Origin: Porodaedalea pini
Lineage: Eukaryota; Basidiomycota; Agaricomycetes; Hymenochaetales; Hymenochaetaceae
Assembly: GCA_002794775.1 (NCBI GenBank)
Contig: NBAY01000005.1
Location: 1,054,001 to 1,118,000, forward strand
DNA: 64,000 nucleotides
Direction: 5' to 3'
Below, in pieces: positions 11,453 through 22,531 of the stretch. The translations under genes were made by a program, and so were the position numbers. Numbering within the stretch: position 1 is the first letter of the stretch; each line of letters starts with the position of its first letter. The notes under the pieces were generated by a model that ran no database searches, was not told where the DNA came from, and saw only the letters and a program-made list of their open reading frames with translations.

Positions 11453-13374
11453 ATGCGTCATCCACAGAAGACGTGTAGGAACTTGATCACATGTATGTTG
11501 GTTTTGACGCGACATGCCACACATTGCCTTCACATCTGCTGCCACTCCAATATGTCTGGTGCCGACGTCGTTACAGAACATCTGAAAAAACCCTCGATCA
11601 CATCCACCGCAACCATCACACACGAAGTGGTAGCCTCGCCGGCCGCCTGGTGGGATGCACTCACTGCTGCAGGCAACATGCCGTCCGACTTCTGACCTTC
11701 AACTTACTAGAATGCTCGTCTAAGCCGAAGACCGTAAAGTCTGCCGCAACAGTTCCTGTTGTCATCATTGCACACATCGCCGGACCTGCTAAAATATTTT
11801 ATTGTGTTGGACAAGGACTCCCATGAGCCCAGTCTCTTTATCTGTCCACATGCATTGTTAAAGTTCGTCCAGTTTCATTATTAGCACTTGACACAAACAC
11901 ATTCCCAAAGGTTGTCACGGTCCTTGATGCATCACTCACATCATCGACTTCCCTCTTCGCCGTACATGCACTCGCCTCTGATTTTACTGTCTTCCTCCCT
12001 GGAACCAATATTGCTTCATACTGGCGTGTCTCGAAACAGGGAGACCAAGCTTCACGAGGTAGATTTCGTGGAACTCAAGGCCGAGGCTGTGGCGCCTGCT
12101 GTGCGCACTACTGCAATTGTCGCCCAGGAAAAGGCAACGAAAGAGGAAGGGAGAATTGACGGCACGGTGAAGATTGCTATTGGCATGAAGAAAGGGTCGA
12201 CTTCCCAGGTTGGTATACAAACGTGCATTGATTGTTCTGTAATCCCTCACTTTGTGCTGACAAATATTATAGGCGCTGATTAAGGTCGGTATGACATGCG
12301 TCTTCAGAGGGAGCTCCGAGCTTGAGGAGCCCATAGCAATCCGTCCGACTACAGAAACGGCCATGTATTCCTACTGAAGTATGGGAAATTCTCAATTTAC
12401 ATCGTCGCGTGTACGAGGTGCTGTTTACCGTACTCGTCATCACAGGCATCAAGTCGGACAAGGAGAAGTTTGCCGGTGGTCTTTACACGATGACCAGCTG
12501 TGGCATCCAAGCTGCGACGTCGCATTGCCTTGGCCAAGACTTCTCACGGCCAGAGATGTTCAACGTCGTGGTCTCAGACCTGGACGATCCGCAGGGTACA
12601 GGTCTGAACGGTGGCAAATATTCTGTAGCAGAACACGTGGAGCCTTAGCACACGCATGGTCGGAATCATGGTCATGATTCGCGGCGACAACCAGGGTCTT
12701 GTTCTCCCATCACGCGTCGCTCGTTGTCCCCTGCGGTATTACCATGCGCACTAATAAGCAGGAGTTATACGACCGCTGTGAGGAGTTCGCGAAGACGCTC
12801 AGGAAAGCCAGTATCTGCGCGAAAGCGGACGTACGGGACGGCTACACTCCTGGCTACAAGTTCAATGACTGGAAACAGAAGGCGCGAAAATTCAATTATT
12901 CCTTATTTCTCGGTTTTCCTGTGGTCTTACAAATGGCTTCTTGTCCAGGTGTTCCACTTTGCCTTGAACTCGGTCCGGTTGATATCCAGAAGAAGCAAAC
13001 ACTTTCTGTGCGACGTGATACGGGCTTGAAGGAGACTGCCATACCTGCACTTCTCAAGACTATCCAACAGGAGATGTTCGAGCACGCGAAGGCAAGGTAC
13101 ATGTCTTGCCTGCGCGTCGTGACAATGGGACGATGTCGTGCTGACATTGCTTCATACTTGCGTGCTCTCAAAACCGGCGAGACCAAGCTTCACAAGGTAG
13201 ATTTTGTGGAACTCGAGACCGATGCTGCGGCGCGCCTTACGTCGTCGCATGTACAAAAGGAGCTGCTTGCCGTACCCGTCATCCTGGGTCTGAGAAGAAG
13301 TTCACCGGTGGTCTGTACATGATGACCGTGAAAGGCTTCATTCCGACGACCGGCCATGACATCCTTTTAGTTTA
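11453..13374 (+). pseudogene. Decayed prolyl-tRNA synthetase carried by EL-A
   Basis: Fragments in changing frames match eukaryotic cytosolic ProRS in order. First comes an N-terminal editing-like (YbaK/INS-type) region (THEVVASPAAWWDALTAAG, KPKTVKSAATVPVVIIA). Then come linker and catalytic pieces (GRIDGTVKIAIGMKKG, IAIRPTTETAMYSY-stop, KSDKEKFAGGLYTMT, ATSHCLGQDFS), then the anticodon-binding side (GYTPGYKFNDWKQK, VPLCLELGPVDIQKKQ, LSVRRDTGLKETAIPALL). Around 50 residues are missing after TAMYSY. An intron-like gtgcat...attatag remains at about 12209-12272 between WYTN and ALIKV, so this is captured genomic DNA, not a processed copy. From about 13130 the sequence repeats earlier pieces. Stops and frameshifts rule out a working enzyme. 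Confidence 0.82.
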
Positions 13375-13748
13375 GAATTTGTTTAAATACACTTAATTGC
13401 TACAAGAATCTGTAAGAAAATGATTGAAAAGTTTGGAATGCAGTAAGAATGTGAATAAAAATGTGTGGAAACTAGTCAAATTACTCAGATCTGGAATGAT
13501 GCTTGGGAATCGTGCGGAATCGGAATACCTCCGAATTGGCTGGAATTGCTCAAATATTCCAGCTGATTCCAGGGATTCCAGGGATTCCGGCCAGGAGGTT
13601 TTTCCTGATGCTTGGTGACTAAGCTCGAAAAGGGTATGCAGGGCTGCGGCTGAGCCGCTGAGCGCCACGCCATCAGTGCCCTCTTTCGAGTCGTTGCAGA
13701 GCATGCTCAAACCTCAACAGCCAAAGCTAGAGTTTCAGTTATTCTTTA

Positions 13749-14852
13749 ATGGATACATGCTCTGTAGAGATCCTCACTCTCATCTGTGAATATGCGTGCT
13801 GTGACGACTTTGGACGGACGGCACGCTGCCTCGGACTGGTATCGAAACACTTTCGCACCATTGTGGAACCCATCGAGCTGCGCTCCTTCATCATCACGGA
13901 CATGAGACAGCTTCAAGGGGCTCTTGCGAGGCTTGAGCAGGCACGAGCTTCAATGGCTTTGAATACATACAGAAGGACGGAGGTTGACGTTCGACATCTC
14001 TTCATCAGCGACCTGATGGCAGAGCACACAGTGGAGTTTCGGTCGTATTTCAATATTCGCTCGCCAATTCGCCATAACTTCTCTGAATCGGAAGTAGGGC
14101 GTGTAGCATGGTCGGTCTACCGGGAGCATTCTGATAGGTTCTGGAAATCGATTACAGCACTCATTCAACAAGTCAGTCCGTCTCTCAGGACGTTGTCCTT
14201 GCTTATCTCGGGAACCTGGCTGGAGAAACGCAGACACTCTTTCACTCCATTGCTCCAGAAAGGCGTATTAGGTGTTCTATCAGGAATTTCCTTCCCACGG
14301 TTCGTATCCTTAACAATAAAACATAGCATGCCTTCCGAAATCAAGTGCTTTGACGCTACCGGCTCCATATTCCATCGTCCGTCGACACCTTCACTCCAGA
14401 GGCTTCACGTCATATCTTCGATATCTAAATTCATGGATTTCAGTGGCCAGTCGGAGTCGGTGCGTAAGCATCATCCCCTCCTTGAAAACTTGGATTCCAA
14501 TTGCTGCAGGTTAACGCACCTGCTGGTATGCGACACGGGGCTTTGGAGCGCGGAAGAATTCATAACAGGAATTTTCGGCGAACAGGCTTTGTCGTGTCCC
14601 CCTCGAGCTTTGCCTGGGTCTCTGCAATCTGTTGTACTTGAGCGGGCGACTAGGCCTCATTATCGTTATACTGCCGGACAAACGAGCCGTGAAATACGCA
14701 AGTGGCAGAAAATAAATAATGATGTGCAGGACTACCACATTGATGGGTTGGAGGTGCATTGCCCAACACCGACGTACCACGGGCCTGTAAAAAGTGAACA
14801 CGAGACGCTTTTGGATGAATGGAAGGAGCAGGTCCTTGCATATCCCATCTGA
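13749..14852 (+). CDS. F-box-like hypothetical protein
   Basis: Single-exon ORF of 367 residues starting MDTCSVEILTLICEYACCDD. The first 45 residues (VEILTLICEYACCDDFGRTARCLGLVSKHFRTIV) resemble the divergent F-box at the start of many basidiomycete proteins. No leucine-rich repeats are obvious. Such proteins are presumed SCF ubiquitin-ligase adaptors, which is a family inference. It starts only 138 bp after the right end of EL-A and has AATAAA at about 14900 after the stop. No frame breaks were seen. Confidence 0.65.
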   Translation: MDTCSVEILTLICEYACCDDFGRTARCLGLVSKHFRTIVEPIELRSFIITDMRQLQGALARLEQARASMALNTYRRTEVDVRHLFISDLMAEHTVEFRSYFNIRSPIRHNFSESEVGRVAWSVYREHSDRFWKSITALIQQVSPSLRTLSLLISGTWLEKRRHSFTPLLQKGVLGVLSGISFPRFVSLTIKHSMPSEIKCFDATGSIFHRPSTPSLQRLHVISSISKFMDFSGQSESVRKHHPLLENLDSNCCRLTHLLVCDTGLWSAEEFITGIFGEQALSCPPRALPGSLQSVVLERATRPHYRYTAGQTSREIRKWQKINNDVQDYHIDGLEVHCPTPTYHGPVKSEHETLLDEWKEQVLAYPI

Positions 14853-15396
14853 CTATGGATGTCGCTACCTGGACTCCGAAAGAATGAGACTGTGAGTAGT
14901 CAATAAAATCCGATTCATTAGTTCTTTTCCCAAGTTTTCTTCCCATCAGTGGCATCCTTCTTTCAAAGACGCAATCGGTACTTGATCGCTGGAACTTGTC
15001 TCGATGACTGCTCTATCTTTAAAATGTAATCTTGTAGTCAATACTTGTGTACGCCTTTACTATTTATCTTTCTGTCCTTTGGGTATAGTATATAGACAAC
15101 TAAAATTTACTTATTTAAATCACCCGGGCGCTGGATTCGACAACAGATAAATTCAGATTTGTTTCCCATTAATGTTCACATGCCTTGATTATTCATCGGA
15201 AGATAAAAAGTGCTTTGATAGGTGAAAGAGCCAAGTACAAATGGTTGTGCAGGCAGATGGACGAATGAAAGCAGAATTATACATTTCAGAACCTGTTCCG
15301 CTTCCGCGCGGTGGGCTTGCCATAGTCGGGCAACCTAGAGAAATGCCCAACCGAAATCGTCAATTGTTCGTCACTGAACAAATTATTGTAGCATGC
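14853..15396. other. Spacer between F-box-like gene and CSN7
   Basis: Convergent 3' regions of the two flanking genes. It includes an AATAAA near 14900 for the upstream gene. No gene or repeat was recognised. Confidence 0.45.
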
Positions 15397-16440
15397 TCAC
15401 TTAAATTTTCGTCCTTTCCCTGCATCCAATGCACCAGTTAGTGCGCCAAGCACCCCAACACTACCTCGCGGTTCGTCAACGTCCATAGCCATCTCATCTC
15501 TCTCGTATGCGCCGCCACGGTTAGGGCGGAACGCCGCCTTGTTCTCCTTCTTCACTTCTACAATCATCGTATGCACTGCGCGCTCGTGCTCCTCGCGTGC
15601 GAGCTTGTTCGCCATCCCTTGCGACGCGAGCTGGGCGAGCTGCGAGTCGAGCGTGGCGAGGACCGAGGAGGTGGTATGTGCCCTGTCAAAGCAAGGTGAA
15701 TACACTCTGAAAGGCGAATAAGAAACTGAGGAAGAGTATACCATTCTTGTAAAGAATTCAGAAGACTCTCGACCTTCCCTGGACCAAAGTCGCGTCCGAT
15801 AGCGTACTCGACCTCGAACTGCTGCTCCTTCTGGTCAAGTTTCCCGCGCATAAGGTCGAGGTAGATGCCGTCGATGATGAGGTCCTCGAGCTCGCGGATC
15901 GTCGGCACTTGAAGCGTGCGTAGTAACAGGTCATATGGAAGAATCTACGATATGAGAATTTCCTGAGTCACAATTCCTAAGAAGGGTTGAAAGAGGAACG
16001 TACCCGATGGTCGAGGGCGAGAGAGATGATAGTTAGAAGTCTCAGCTTGGTTATTTGAGCTTGGTTCAAAGATGGAAGAGAGTCTCTTGCATCTGTACAA
16101 CAAAATCATCAGGAGATAGAATGATCACAAGCGAACTGACGCACTATTGTAGTCATCGAGCGTGCCATATGCAAAGAGTTGCAGGAGTGTTAAGTACGGT
16201 GCTTGTTCAGATTCTGAGAGCTGAAAGACACAAAAGTTAGTAAAGCTTTAACATAATGTCAGCAACCACGCATGCCTCCTGGATGTTCGGCATCTCCAAC
16301 AGTTCCGAGAACACGAAGATGCTTGGCGCAGAGGTCGCGTCTTGAATAAGCTTCGCCGCCGCAGCGCCTTTGGCGGCTTTCGACATCAACAGGAAAGGCT
16401 CTAGCTTGGCTGCCGCATTTGAAGACAGATCGAGCGCCAT
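15397..16440 (-). CDS. CSN7: COP9 signalosome complex subunit 7 (PCI domain)
   Basis: Subunit of the COP9 signalosome, which removes NEDD8 from cullins. Five exons are read. The first (from 16440) is MALDLSSNAAAKLEPFLLMS followed by AAKLIQDATSAPSIFVFSELLEMPNIQE. Then come LSESEQAPYLTLLQLFAYGTLDDY, DARDSLPSLNQAQITKLRLLTIISLA, and LPYDLLLRTLQVPTIRELEDLIIDGIYLDLMRGKLDQ (the winged-helix end of the PCI domain). The last exon is LATLDSQLAQLASQGMAN with a charged tail ending GRKFK and TGA at 15399-15397. The first intron donor is either GT at 16261 or a GC nine bases earlier; both keep the frame. No lesion was seen. Confidence 0.87.
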
Positions 16441-16657
16441 ATTGGCTCTTAAATTCGTTGAAGTAGATCTTTGAGTACGCCGAACTTGTTGAGAACGAAG
16501 GCGCAGTGGCGGCTCGATGCGTGCTTCCGCCTCATATTACGTACGCGCAAACCTACCATAACGCCGACTAACTTCACTAAGTACCTTTACTTATTCACAA
16601 CCATCTCGAATCTAATAGATGCAGTATCTGCGGTCGTCGAATATATACAGGACAGAA

Positions 16658-17930
16658 TTATGAAGTAGGATTTGCATGCTTCAAGAGATCTTCCCAACGG
16701 AATTCGGAGGGACTCTCATTAAACACACGCAACAGCTCCGCCCGCTCTTTCCGACTCCCGTCCTTTTCCTTGCCATTCGTGAGATAAAACCGTTGCAATC
16801 CAAGTGCAAGCAACTGTGCGTCCTGTTGACTCAACAGATAACGTCCGGCACCAGCTGGAGAGGGTGTGAGCTCGCCACGCAACAGAACGAGCTCATGGCT
16901 TTGTGAGAGGTCCGGATACATCGTAAGCACAAGATGAGGAGTTGCGAACGTTGTTCGCGTCTTGTACTCGAGCAGTGGCGTGAAGAGTATTGTAGCAAGC
17001 GGATGGACAGACGGGGGCGGAAGCGCGCCATCGGGAAGTGGTGGATCGAGTATACTGGGCACAGGGACACGCGGTGCAGCATGGAAAGCCCATTGCATGA
17101 AGAAAAACTCATATGCAGCTTCATTTTGCGCAGAGTTGCCGCCTGAAGGCTCTACTTGGGGAGCTTCGCGCACAAGAGGTATGATGAAGCTCGGATACTT
17201 CTTTCCACTGCTGACGAGCGTCTCGTATGTTTGTAGTGGAACAGCAGCAGACAGATATCCGCGTCCAGTCCCTCCGGATCGAGAAGCATGAAAGACGGTC
17301 CAGAGTGCCGATATTTGTTCGGCAGTGTGCGGCTTTCGCAGCACCTTGTGGATATCCATGATTTCTGCCAAAGGCTATGATGAATTCAGCTAATGTCATT
17401 AATGGCATATAATTGAAGTTATAGAAGTTGCATACCTTTACTGGTGAGTTATCCCTCCTCTCACTCTGTGTCCATACTTTAGATGATCCACCATCCGTCT
17501 TCGTATTTTCTTCAAGCTTCCGCGCCCGCGCTTGAAGCTTTTGAGCCTCGGGAAAAGGTGCTGTCCGGACAGTCTTCTTGACCTTCTGCTTCAGCTCATC
17601 GACTGAAACGCCTTGCCTATCCAGTAGATTTGAGTAAGAAAAGAAGGATAAGTAAAAAAGAAAACGAAGGAACAGACTTCAGACTCACTCCTCGGCCCGT
17701 TTTTGCACCTTGTCAAGGTATTTTTGTGTGACATTCAAAAGCGTCGACGTCGCATGTAGGCCTCTTGAGCAAGGCAGAGGTCTAATAAGCCGAAGCATTG
17801 ACCGCTGGTGAGTAGAGCGAGAGAGTGCGTAGACCGACATTGCCGTTTGAAGAGTCCGATCGAGACACGCATATCCTGATTTACGTGTCACATGCTGTCG
17901 GCAAAACGCTTGAATAGCGGCTATCGTCAT
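16658..17930 (-). CDS. ATP11: ATP11-type mitochondrial F1-ATPase assembly factor
   Basis: Mitochondrial chaperone that binds the F1 beta subunit during ATP synthase assembly. Three exons. Exon 1 has two possible starts: 17930 (MTIAAIQAFCRQHV) or 17838 (MSVYALSRSTHQRSMLRLIR); the second looks more like a mitochondrial presequence. Exon 1 ends at KYLDKVQKRAEE. Exon 2 is QGVSVDELKQKVKKTVRTAP plus a charged stretch. The long last exon, from about 17371, holds the ATP11 domain: IMDIHKVLRKPHTAEQISALW, FHASRSGGTGRGYLSAAVPL, SFIIPLVRE, ATPHLVLTMYPDLSQSHELV and LGLQRFYL. Stop at 16658. It is divergent from the next SDR gene. Confidence 0.87.
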
Positions 17931-18007
17931 TATCCGGAGACCGGTACTAAAGTCGGCGTTCGCTGTTACCTTCTCTTACCTCGACTACTCAGAGAGAGAT
18001 TACAGAG
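17931..18007. promoter_or_regulatory. Short divergent promoter region ATP11 / SDR
   Basis: Only 77 bp separate the outermost possible ATP11 start from the start codon of the following gene (169 bp if the inner ATP11 start is used). Both genes must share regulatory DNA here. No TATA box was recognised. Confidence 0.5.
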
Positions 18008-19349
18008 ATGGCAGACCGTCTAAAGCAAGTGGCCAGTCATTTAACGAACACATACTCGAAGGGCCTTCTTGATGGCGAGGTCGTGATTGTTACCGGTGCG
18101 CTATTTACAGCAGAGTTGGCCGAGAGCACTAGCATGATGCTAACGGGTCTGACATCCTTGTCGAATGATTAGGCGCTGCGCAGGTCAGCTATTTATGTCT
18201 TCTCCAGAGAATTCAGTGTTAAGATGCATGGACAGGGTATTGGACGCAGCTGCGCACTGCTCTTCGCTCGGGAAGGCGCCAAAGTCGTGGTTAGCGAGTA
18301 CGTATCCAGTTCTCCTTTATGAACATAAGTTTGAACACAGCCAATCAGCCTTGATGAAGCAAAAGCTCAGAAGGTTGTGGAAGAGATCAAGGCCGCTGGA
18401 GGGGATGCTCTCGCTGTAGGCGGGGACGTCGGTGCGGATGAATTCCCAGAGAAGATCCTAAAGGCTACCACAGAGTACGCTGTTTCCTAACTTCTCGCAT
18501 TCTTCTCGGCTCAGCTCGACAACTCTGCAGGAAATTCGGAAAGCTGAACCATATAGTCAACAATGGTAAGCTCGTTGCGCTCTCGCAACAACGGTCGAGC
18601 TCACGGTTACTTGGTATAGCCGGTTTTACTTATGACAAGATGCTGCACACGATGCCCGATGAGGCCTTCGACGTGATAATGAAGATTCACGTGCGCGCAC
18701 CCTTCAGACTCATCCGTGCCGCCGCACCGCTTTTCCGCGTTAAAGTTAGTGCGTCCGTATGTTGTGCGTTCTTTGGTAGCAGTGACTGATTGTATGCGAA
18801 TGCACTGGCAGGGAGGTAACAAGGAGAATCGCTCGATAGTCAACGTGTCGTCGGTCGCTGGTCTGCACGGAAATGTTGGTCAGACGAACTACTCGGCGGC
18901 AAAGTCTGCTGTCGTGGGTATGACGAAGACGATTGCAAAGGAATGGGGCGGTTTCGGTGTCCGCGCAAATACTGTTGCGTTCGGCTTTGTTCAGACGCGG
19001 TAAGAAACATATTCAACGGATACACTTTACTTGATCTAGCCGGCTAAGAAGTCACTCGCAGATTAACTGCTGCCAAGGAGAAAGGTGAGACAATCATTAT
19101 TGACGGCAAGCCAGTCGCACTCGGCATTCCAGGCGCAGGAGGAGCAGACCAGAACAAGCCCGTACCAGGCATCCCACTCGGACGAGGGGCAACGCCCGAC
19201 GAGGCAGCCAATAGCATTCTCTTGTGAGTTGTATAAAAGGCTATATTGCGTACTGAAACCGTCTGACTGTATTCCGCAGCCTTATTTCTCCTCTTGCATC
19301 ATACGTCTCCGGCCACACGCTTGAGGTCACAGGTGGCTCTGGCATTTGA
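18008..19349 (+). CDS. 3-oxoacyl-ACP-reductase-like short-chain dehydrogenase
   Basis: NAD(P)-dependent SDR related to FabG-type and peroxisomal multifunctional reductases. The first exon is [20 protein letters not shown] then DGEVVIVTG, spliced to [21 protein letters not shown] (cofactor loop). Next come [20 protein letters not shown] (NNAG), [13 protein letters not shown] (Ser) and [19 protein letters not shown] (YxxxK). The last exons read [38 protein letters not shown] and [13 protein letters not shown], ending at TGA 19347. The glycine-rich GIPGAGG insertion is unusual for FabG. The domain pattern and mitochondrial neighbour are compatible with a fatty-acid role in an organelle, but no clear targeting peptide is seen. 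Confidence 0.82.
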
Positions 19350-19670
19350 TACTTGTTTCAAATTCTGCCGCGCTTCCACCTTCTGTACTCAGGCACGGTA
19401 TTGTTTTTGATCTCAGATCTTAATATTGAACCGACGAATGTACACTTGAGCATTTTGTGGGTTCGTTGGATAATTTTCTCAGACACCTGCGTGTTCAATA
19501 TTCTCTGAAATAAACTGCAAGACATCCGTGAGTCGCCTTTTCCTACGATCATCTAAGTTTCGGGCTAAGGCCCAGACCGAGTGGACAATAACAGAAACAA
19601 TAATAAGAAGTCAATCCTGAGTAATTTAAAGTCTGCCTCTGCGGCTCTGATCTGCACGTGTTCTTTGACC
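19350..19670. other. Spacer, duplicated again upstream of the second esterase
   Basis: No gene was seen. The part from about 19480 resembles 27660-27830 (shared pieces such as the TTGAGAAAAT/TTCTC region, the GGCTAAGGCC/GGACTGAAGTCC region and TCTCTGCGGC), so the esterase duplication took upstream DNA with it. Confidence 0.5.
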
Positions 19671-20005
19671 CTCCAGAATGAGGGCCCCTGGCAATACCAA
19701 TAGAGGGCTGGGCAGAATCCGGATAATTTTGACCGACTTTAGACCCCCAAGGGCTGGGACAATCCGGATAAACGGAGCCGGCTAAGGATCGACTGACGGT
19801 AAAATAAGGTTGTCCTGAGGTGACTCAGCACCCGGATAGGAAGGTGATTACCATATATTTACCATATACAGCAAGCGATGCCTTAGAGGCCTGGGCAAAT
19901 CCAGATAAAACGGGCCCGTTTGGGGTAAAAAAATCCGGATAAAACACCCCCCCTCCGTGGGCAGCCCTCAATTGGTATTAATATTGCCAGGGGTCCTCCA
20001 GAATG
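19671..20005. mobile_element. MULE-like MITE with 10-bp target duplication
   Basis: The element is 19681-19995 (315 bp). Terminal inverted repeats begin (A)GGGCCCCTGGCAATA on the left and end TATTGCCAGGGGTC on the right; both lead into AATACCAAT..GAGGGCTG. The 10-bp duplication CTCCAGAATG is at 19671-19680 and 19996-20005. The paralogous region near 27810-27830 reads CCCTCAATAAGGCACAAAGC with no insertion, which gives an empty site. No ORF is inside. A duplication of 9-11 bp points to the Mutator superfamily. Confidence 0.8.
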
Positions 20006-20275
20006 GAGCAAAGCCGAATAACTTAAGTTTGATATCTTTACCATCAGAATACAAATATCTGATCTCAATGCTGTGACCCGCTTCTTCCGTGGGGCGGAAG
20101 TGGAAATGCTGTTCCTTATATTAATCTATTCTGATGAGAAATGCTGACAAAGAATATTAATGCGTATCACGAGTTACAATTCTTAATTCGCTTGCTCTCA
20201 ATATCATGATGTCAGCATACGGATTGATGCATATTTAAGGATGCAAAAACACCCCTTCGTGATGTCAAGAGCAAC

Positions 20276-22531
20276 ATGTCGTGCTGGTTCCTCACTCTTG
20301 TCTCTCTAGGCCTTTCTTGCTTAGTAGCTGGACTTGCTGAAGTCCAGCTAGGTGAAACGACATTATCCGGCGTATCGCTACCAGAGCTTCAACAGGAGTT
20401 CTTCGGGGGTTGGTCCTTTCCATAATTTTGAGGCGGAAAAGAATGTTCCGATCATTGGTCTAACGCGCACCGTCCTTCAAATTTTCAGGAATACCATTTG
20501 CAGAGCCTCCCGTTGGAGCCTTACGATTTGCACCGCCAGTCGTCAAGCTCACTCCTGGAGTTCCCACCTTCAATGCGTCTCAGTTCGGAATAGAGTGTAC
20601 TCAATTCGTACGCCATAACTCCCTAATTTAGAGAATGCTGCGGTACTAAATTTGTCAAAGAATGGTTACGGTTCCACTCCGACGGCGTTCAGTAGCTCGA
20701 ACATGTCAGAAGACTGTCTTAAGGTCAATGTGCTCAGACCATCTGGTCTGAACTCGAGCAGTCTTGTGCCGGTCATGGTCTGGGTCTACGGTGGAGGATT
20801 CTTGGGTTCGTATCATTACATCACGATCCACCCTGCTATACTCAATGGTCCTGGCTTTCATATTTTCAGATGGATTTGCTTCGGTGTACAATGCGAGTTC
20901 TTTAGTCGGGCAGAGTATCGAAAGGGTGGGCCCTCTTCATGGTCTAAAAGTGAAATGCACGCTAATACTGAGAACGCACACCAGGGAACGCCAATCATAT
21001 ACGTGAACTTCAACTATAGACTTGGTCCGCTCGGGTTTCCTCAGGGTAAGGAAGCTGAAGCGCGTGGAGCAACGAACCTCGGGAACAAAGACGTGTTAGC
21101 GGCATTTACGTGGGTCCAAAGCAACATAGCTGCTTTCGGAGGCGACAAAGACAAGGCGAGCCCGTTCTTTGATATTATAGGAGCTATCAATGTGCTGAAC
21201 GTCGAGACGATCCCTTCCTCCTGCAGGTGACTGTCTTCGGAGAAAGTGCTGGCTCTATATTGATTGCCCAACTCCTTCTAAATTCGTCATTCGATCTCGC
21301 ACGAGCTGCGGTATGTTTCCTGTCTCGGAAACCTACATTTTATAACTTGACCCATGTTTAGATTTTCGAGTCAGGTTCAGCAGCCACTCTCCGCTTGGTC
21401 AAAGCTTCTGATCGTGAGGGAGCCTGGCAGGACTTCGTTTCGGGCGTGCCCGAGTGCGCTGGAGCGAATCCCGACAATACATTCAGCTGCCTTCGGTCCG
21501 CAAACTTGATGACCATCTTTAATGCGACAAACTCTGCGCTTGGGAAAATACAAGAGGAGTACCCTTTCTGCCCTGTGATCGATGGACCTGGTGGGATTAT
21601 ACCTGAGCTTCCCTCGAGGCTTCTTGCGCGTGGTCAGTTTGCACACATCCCATTCATAATGGGCACGAATTTGGATGAAGGTAAGTGCCTTAACTGCCTC
21701 TTTCCAATGTCATGTGCTCAGCGGTTGTTCAAGCCTCTCTCTTCATCCCAACCTCCTTCAACTCATCTGGGCTGTTGCGGGATTGGATCGTCTCCAACTC
21801 AACTCCCTCTCCTGTGTCTCCCACAGAACACAACTTCGTAGCGGACGCCATTCTGGATCTTTATCCCAATGTCCCTGCTCTCGGCTCGCCTTTTGGCACA
21901 GGAAACGAGACATTTGGTTTGAACCCGGAATTCAAGCGAGCTGCAGCTGTGGTGGGAGACATCAGCTTTACTTCTTTGAGGCGAGAATGGGCGCAGGCTG
22001 CGAGTGGGCAAGGCGTGAAGGTTTTCGCATACTTGTTCACAGATCCACAGACTCAAGTCTATCCACCGTTCCTTGGAGGCAAGTGCCCGTCTCTAACTTT
22101 GAAAGCCGACTCCTCATGGTCATCCAGTTCGACACGGCTCCGAGGTCTTATATGTATACGGAGCACCACAAAATGGACCCGCATCGGTTGTGTTGAGCCA
22201 TAACATGATCGACTATTGGGTATCGTTTGCGACAAGCCTTGACCCGAATGACGGACGCGGAAATGCATCACGTATGGATTGAACATTTGTTTTGGAGTAT
22301 GCAATGGACGGATCGCTGACTTTATGCTTCGTCAGGTGCTCTCTGGACGCAGTATACTCCAGCATCTGAGGTGGGTCGGGCTACATATCCAGAATGAGCG
22401 TTCTTACTCAGCCCTTCACATTACAGAACGTCATGGAGCTTAATAGTGCGAATCTCACGATGGTTCCAGATACCTTTCGGGCGAAGCAGATTTCGTTCCT
22501 GAATACGCATCCGGAGGCCCTTCTTCATTGA
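20276..22531 (+). CDS. Secreted type-B carboxylesterase/lipase, copy 1
   Basis: Alpha/beta-hydrolase of the COesterase family; about ten exons. The signal peptide is MSCWFLTLVSLGLSCLVAGL. Conserved pieces in order are IPFAEPPVGALRFAPP, MSEDCLKVNVLRPSG, VPVMVWVYGGGFL (oxyanion hole), NFNYRLGPLGF, TWVQSNIAAFGGD and the nucleophile elbow VFGESAGS. Then come IPFIMGTNLDEG (acid region), RHGSEVLYVYG (catalytic His) and WTQYTPASE. The stop is at 22529. Two introns have GC donors: 21156-21226 (AAG/gcgagc) and 22079-22127 (GAG/gcaagt). The same introns in copy 2 start with GT. The substrate is unknown. The model is open throughout, so it is probably functional if the GC introns are spliced. Confidence 0.85.

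Larger units (their letters stand above)
9298..13610 (+). mobile_element. ProRS-carrying transposable element, copy EL-A
   Basis: Bounded by CATCAGGGAAAAGCCTCCTG on the left and the inverted counterpart GGAGGTTTTTCCTGATG on the right. Two further copies (27853-32922 and 48306-51591, both reversed) have the same two distinct ends: one continues as CTCAGAAACCCTTAGAAAG, the other as GGCCGGAAT. Inside, about 2 kb of AT-rich non-coding DNA precedes a decayed prolyl-tRNA synthetase sequence; then come short GGAATCC-like repeats. Subtracting the nested 1074-bp fold-back insertion and its 2-bp duplication leaves 3237 bp, close to the other copies (3239 and 3286). No transposase is present, so it is non-autonomous. 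The superfamily is unknown; AT next to each end may be a 2-bp target duplication. Confidence 0.8.

Noticed and set aside
12699..13322. 207-codon ORF in EL-A as a functional ProRS fragment gene
   Set aside because: It reads through the intron-like KARKFNYSLFLGF segment and ends by frameshift; catalytic motifs are elsewhere and broken.
9298..13610. Helitron identity for the ProRS-carrying elements
   Set aside because: Gene capture would fit, but the ends are inverted repeats (CAGGAAAA...), not TC...CTRR, and no 3' hairpin next to CTRR is seen.
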